From assembly GCA_910589305.1 (NCBI GenBank), contig CAJUTV010000015.1, positions 1-64,000 on the forward strand: a stretch of 64,000 bases of DNA, read 5' to 3'. Under the pieces are notes generated by a model. The model was not told the DNA's origin. It searched no databases and was given only the letters and a program-made list of their open reading frames with translations. Shown piece by piece: positions 62,752-64,000 of the stretch. The position numbers and the translations under genes were made by a program. This stretch comes from an uncultured Lachnospira sp. Lineage in GTDB: Bacteria; Bacillota; Clostridia; Lachnospirales; Lachnospiraceae. How positions within the stretch are numbered: the stretch's first letter is position 1; each line of letters begins with the position of its first letter.

Positions 62752-64000
62752 TTAGTTTTTATTTCCCTCAATACTGCGGTTCATAGCCGATTCTAACGCA
62801 TCAATAGAAGCTCTGATAATATCATGGTCTATGCCAATACCAAAATAATTTTTATTGTCACTGCCTGTTACACCCACATAGGCAATCGCACTAGACTCAG
62901 AACCTTTATTATTCAGTGTGTGTTCCTCATAGCAGCATATATTGCATGGTGCATTAAAATATTGTGCCAATGCGTTGCTTACCGCATTCAAACGTCCATT
63001 GCCGCCTGCTTCTATATTGATTCGCTCGCCCTCTTTTTCTATTGTAACTGTAGTTTGTATACCATTAATCTGCTTAAAGTGAACTTCTACAATCTTAAAT
63101 TCTGGCGTATATTTTTTATATCGGCTCTCAAATATAGCAAGCACCTCATCAGGAGAAAGCTCTTTATGCTTCATATCTGAGACATCTTTTACTGCATATC
63201 CCAAATCTTCTCTCATTTTTTTAGGAATAATCATTCCATAATTATGTTCCAAAACATAGGCAACGCCGCCCTTGCCAGACAGACTGTTAATTCGGATAAC
63301 ATCAGAATCGTAAGTGCGCCCAACATCTTCTGGATTAATTGGAAGATATGGCACTGTCCAATGGTCTTGGTCATGTTCCACTCGATAGTGCATTCCCTTT
63401 GATATCGCATCTTGATGTGAGCCAGAAAATGCTGCAAATACCAGTTTTCCACAGTATGGATGTCTATCGCCAATCGTCATCTGTGTTAATCGTTCATATG
63501 TTTCTGCCAATTTCGGCATATCGGAAAAATCTAATTTAGGGTCAACCCCATGTGAGTACATATTCATACCAAGTGCTATGATATCCACATTACCTGTTCT
63601 TTCACCATTGCCAAATAATGTCCCCTCAATCCGGTCTGCCCCTGCCAAAATGCCAAGCTCTGCATCGGCAACGCCTGTGCTTCTATCATTATGTGGATGC
63701 AGTGATAATATAACATTGTCGCGGCTGTGCATATTTTTGCTCATATACTCAATTTGACTTGCAAAAATATGCGGAAGTGACATCTCCACCGTAGCAGGAA
63801 GATTAATAATACATTTCTTTTCACTCGTTGGCTCCCAGACATCAATAACTGCATTGCACACTTCTAATGCGTACTCTACTTCTGTACCTGTAAAACTTTC
63901 TGGGCTATATTCAAAAGAAAAATTACCGCCATCTTTTTGAGCCAATTCTTTTAACATCATAGCTCCGTCAACTGCAAGCTGTTTAATTTCATCTTTAGAC
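62752..64000 (-). CDS. leuA: 2-isopropylmalate synthase, partial (N-terminus beyond the window)
   Basis: First committed enzyme of leucine synthesis: condenses acetyl-CoA with 2-ketoisovalerate. The visible 416 codons run open to the right edge (SKDEIKQLAVDGAM lies upstream of the first internal Met), so the start is missing. This is the long yeast-type form: INLPATVEMSLPHIFASQIE, LHPHNDRSTGVADAELGILA, GADRIEGTLFGNGERTGNVD with the metal-binding HxH and NGERTGN, and FSGSHQDAI. The C-terminal regulatory LeuA dimer domain (from about HKELSPDEVLAIFESRYKKY) is complete and would bind leucine for feedback. Confidence 0.95.
   Translation of the reverse strand, partial: SKDEIKQLAVDGAMMLKELAQKDGGNFSFEYSPESFTGTEVEYALEVCNAVIDVWEPTSEKKCIINLPATVEMSLPHIFASQIEYMSKNMHSRDNVILSLHPHNDRSTGVADAELGILAGADRIEGTLFGNGERTGNVDIIALGMNMYSHGVDPKLDFSDMPKLAETYERLTQMTIGDRHPYCGKLVFAAFSGSHQDAISKGMHYRVEHDQDHWTVPYLPINPEDVGRTYDSDVIRINSLSGKGGVAYVLEHNYGMIIPKKMREDLGYAVKDVSDMKHKELSPDEVLAIFESRYKKYTPEFKIVEVHFKQINGIQTTVTIEKEGERINIEAGGNGRLNAVSNALAQYFNAPCNICCYEEHTLNNKGSESSAIAYVGVTGSDNKNYFGIGIDHDIIRASIDALESAMNRSIEGNKN

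Noticed and set aside
1..64000. tRNA or rRNA genes
   Set aside because: None of the usual conserved words (T-loop GGTTCGAATCC-type with matching acceptor stems) could be recognised by eye; a tRNAscan run would settle it.

Overview
The window looks like a low-GC, motile clostridial genome, most likely Lachnospiraceae. The basis is protein style (GuaA, UvrA/UvrB, RmuC, RlmH, a long-form LeuA, a PQSGD-type wall-sorting tail), AT-rich spacers, AGGAGG ribosome binding sites, chemoreceptors and a FlxA-like protein. This is an inference; no rRNA or other phylogenetic marker is present.

Layout. 1-2755: the edge of an integrated element (tyrosine integrase, excisionase, divergent XRE repressor, one unknown gene) lying against the 3' end of guaA. 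2805-9777: guaA, then a gene-poor AT-rich stretch with an unknown small gene, a VOC protein, an unknown 348-aa protein and a HAD phosphatase. 9996-15027: uvrA and uvrB. 15231-34228: a signalling block with a hybrid histidine kinase plus lipoprotein binding protein, a FlxA-like protein, two GHKL-kinase/LytTR-regulator pairs, bioB, an MCP coupled to an FMN-binding lipoprotein, a diguanylate cyclase and a second MCP. 34487-39823: a 1778-aa wall-anchored surface protein. 40141-46720: a complete phosphate operon, pstS-pstC-pstA-pstB-phoU-phoB-phoR, whose binding protein is circularly permuted. 47072-54791: a type I restriction-modification locus, hsdM-hsdS-fic-hsdR. 54937-58540: small accessory genes and a second, type II-like R-M pair in which both genes are broken at poly(A) tracts. 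58772-64000: housekeeping genes (rlmH, rmuC, a Cof-type HAD, maf, leuA running off the edge).

The most unusual signal is a family of about a dozen dispersed structured repeats in intergenic DNA. Full copies are 156-162 bp (5578-5733 and 56188-56349); many decayed copies are shorter. Each begins with a hairpin of the AGCGGAT-loop-ATCCGCT type and ends in ACTTCCTTGATNAGGTTAAA. Full copies fold into a closed multi-branch structure. All recognised copies lie in the same orientation, and one interrupts a small gene, so the family has been mobile. No transposase is in the window. The best guess is a non-autonomous element moved by an IS200/IS605-like single-strand transposase.

Other notable signals are a 34-bp operator shared by a LytTR regulator operon and the flxA-like gene, a shared leader (ACAGAAATGAGG) before bioB, an MCP gene and maf, and an in-frame amber codon near the end of the integrase.
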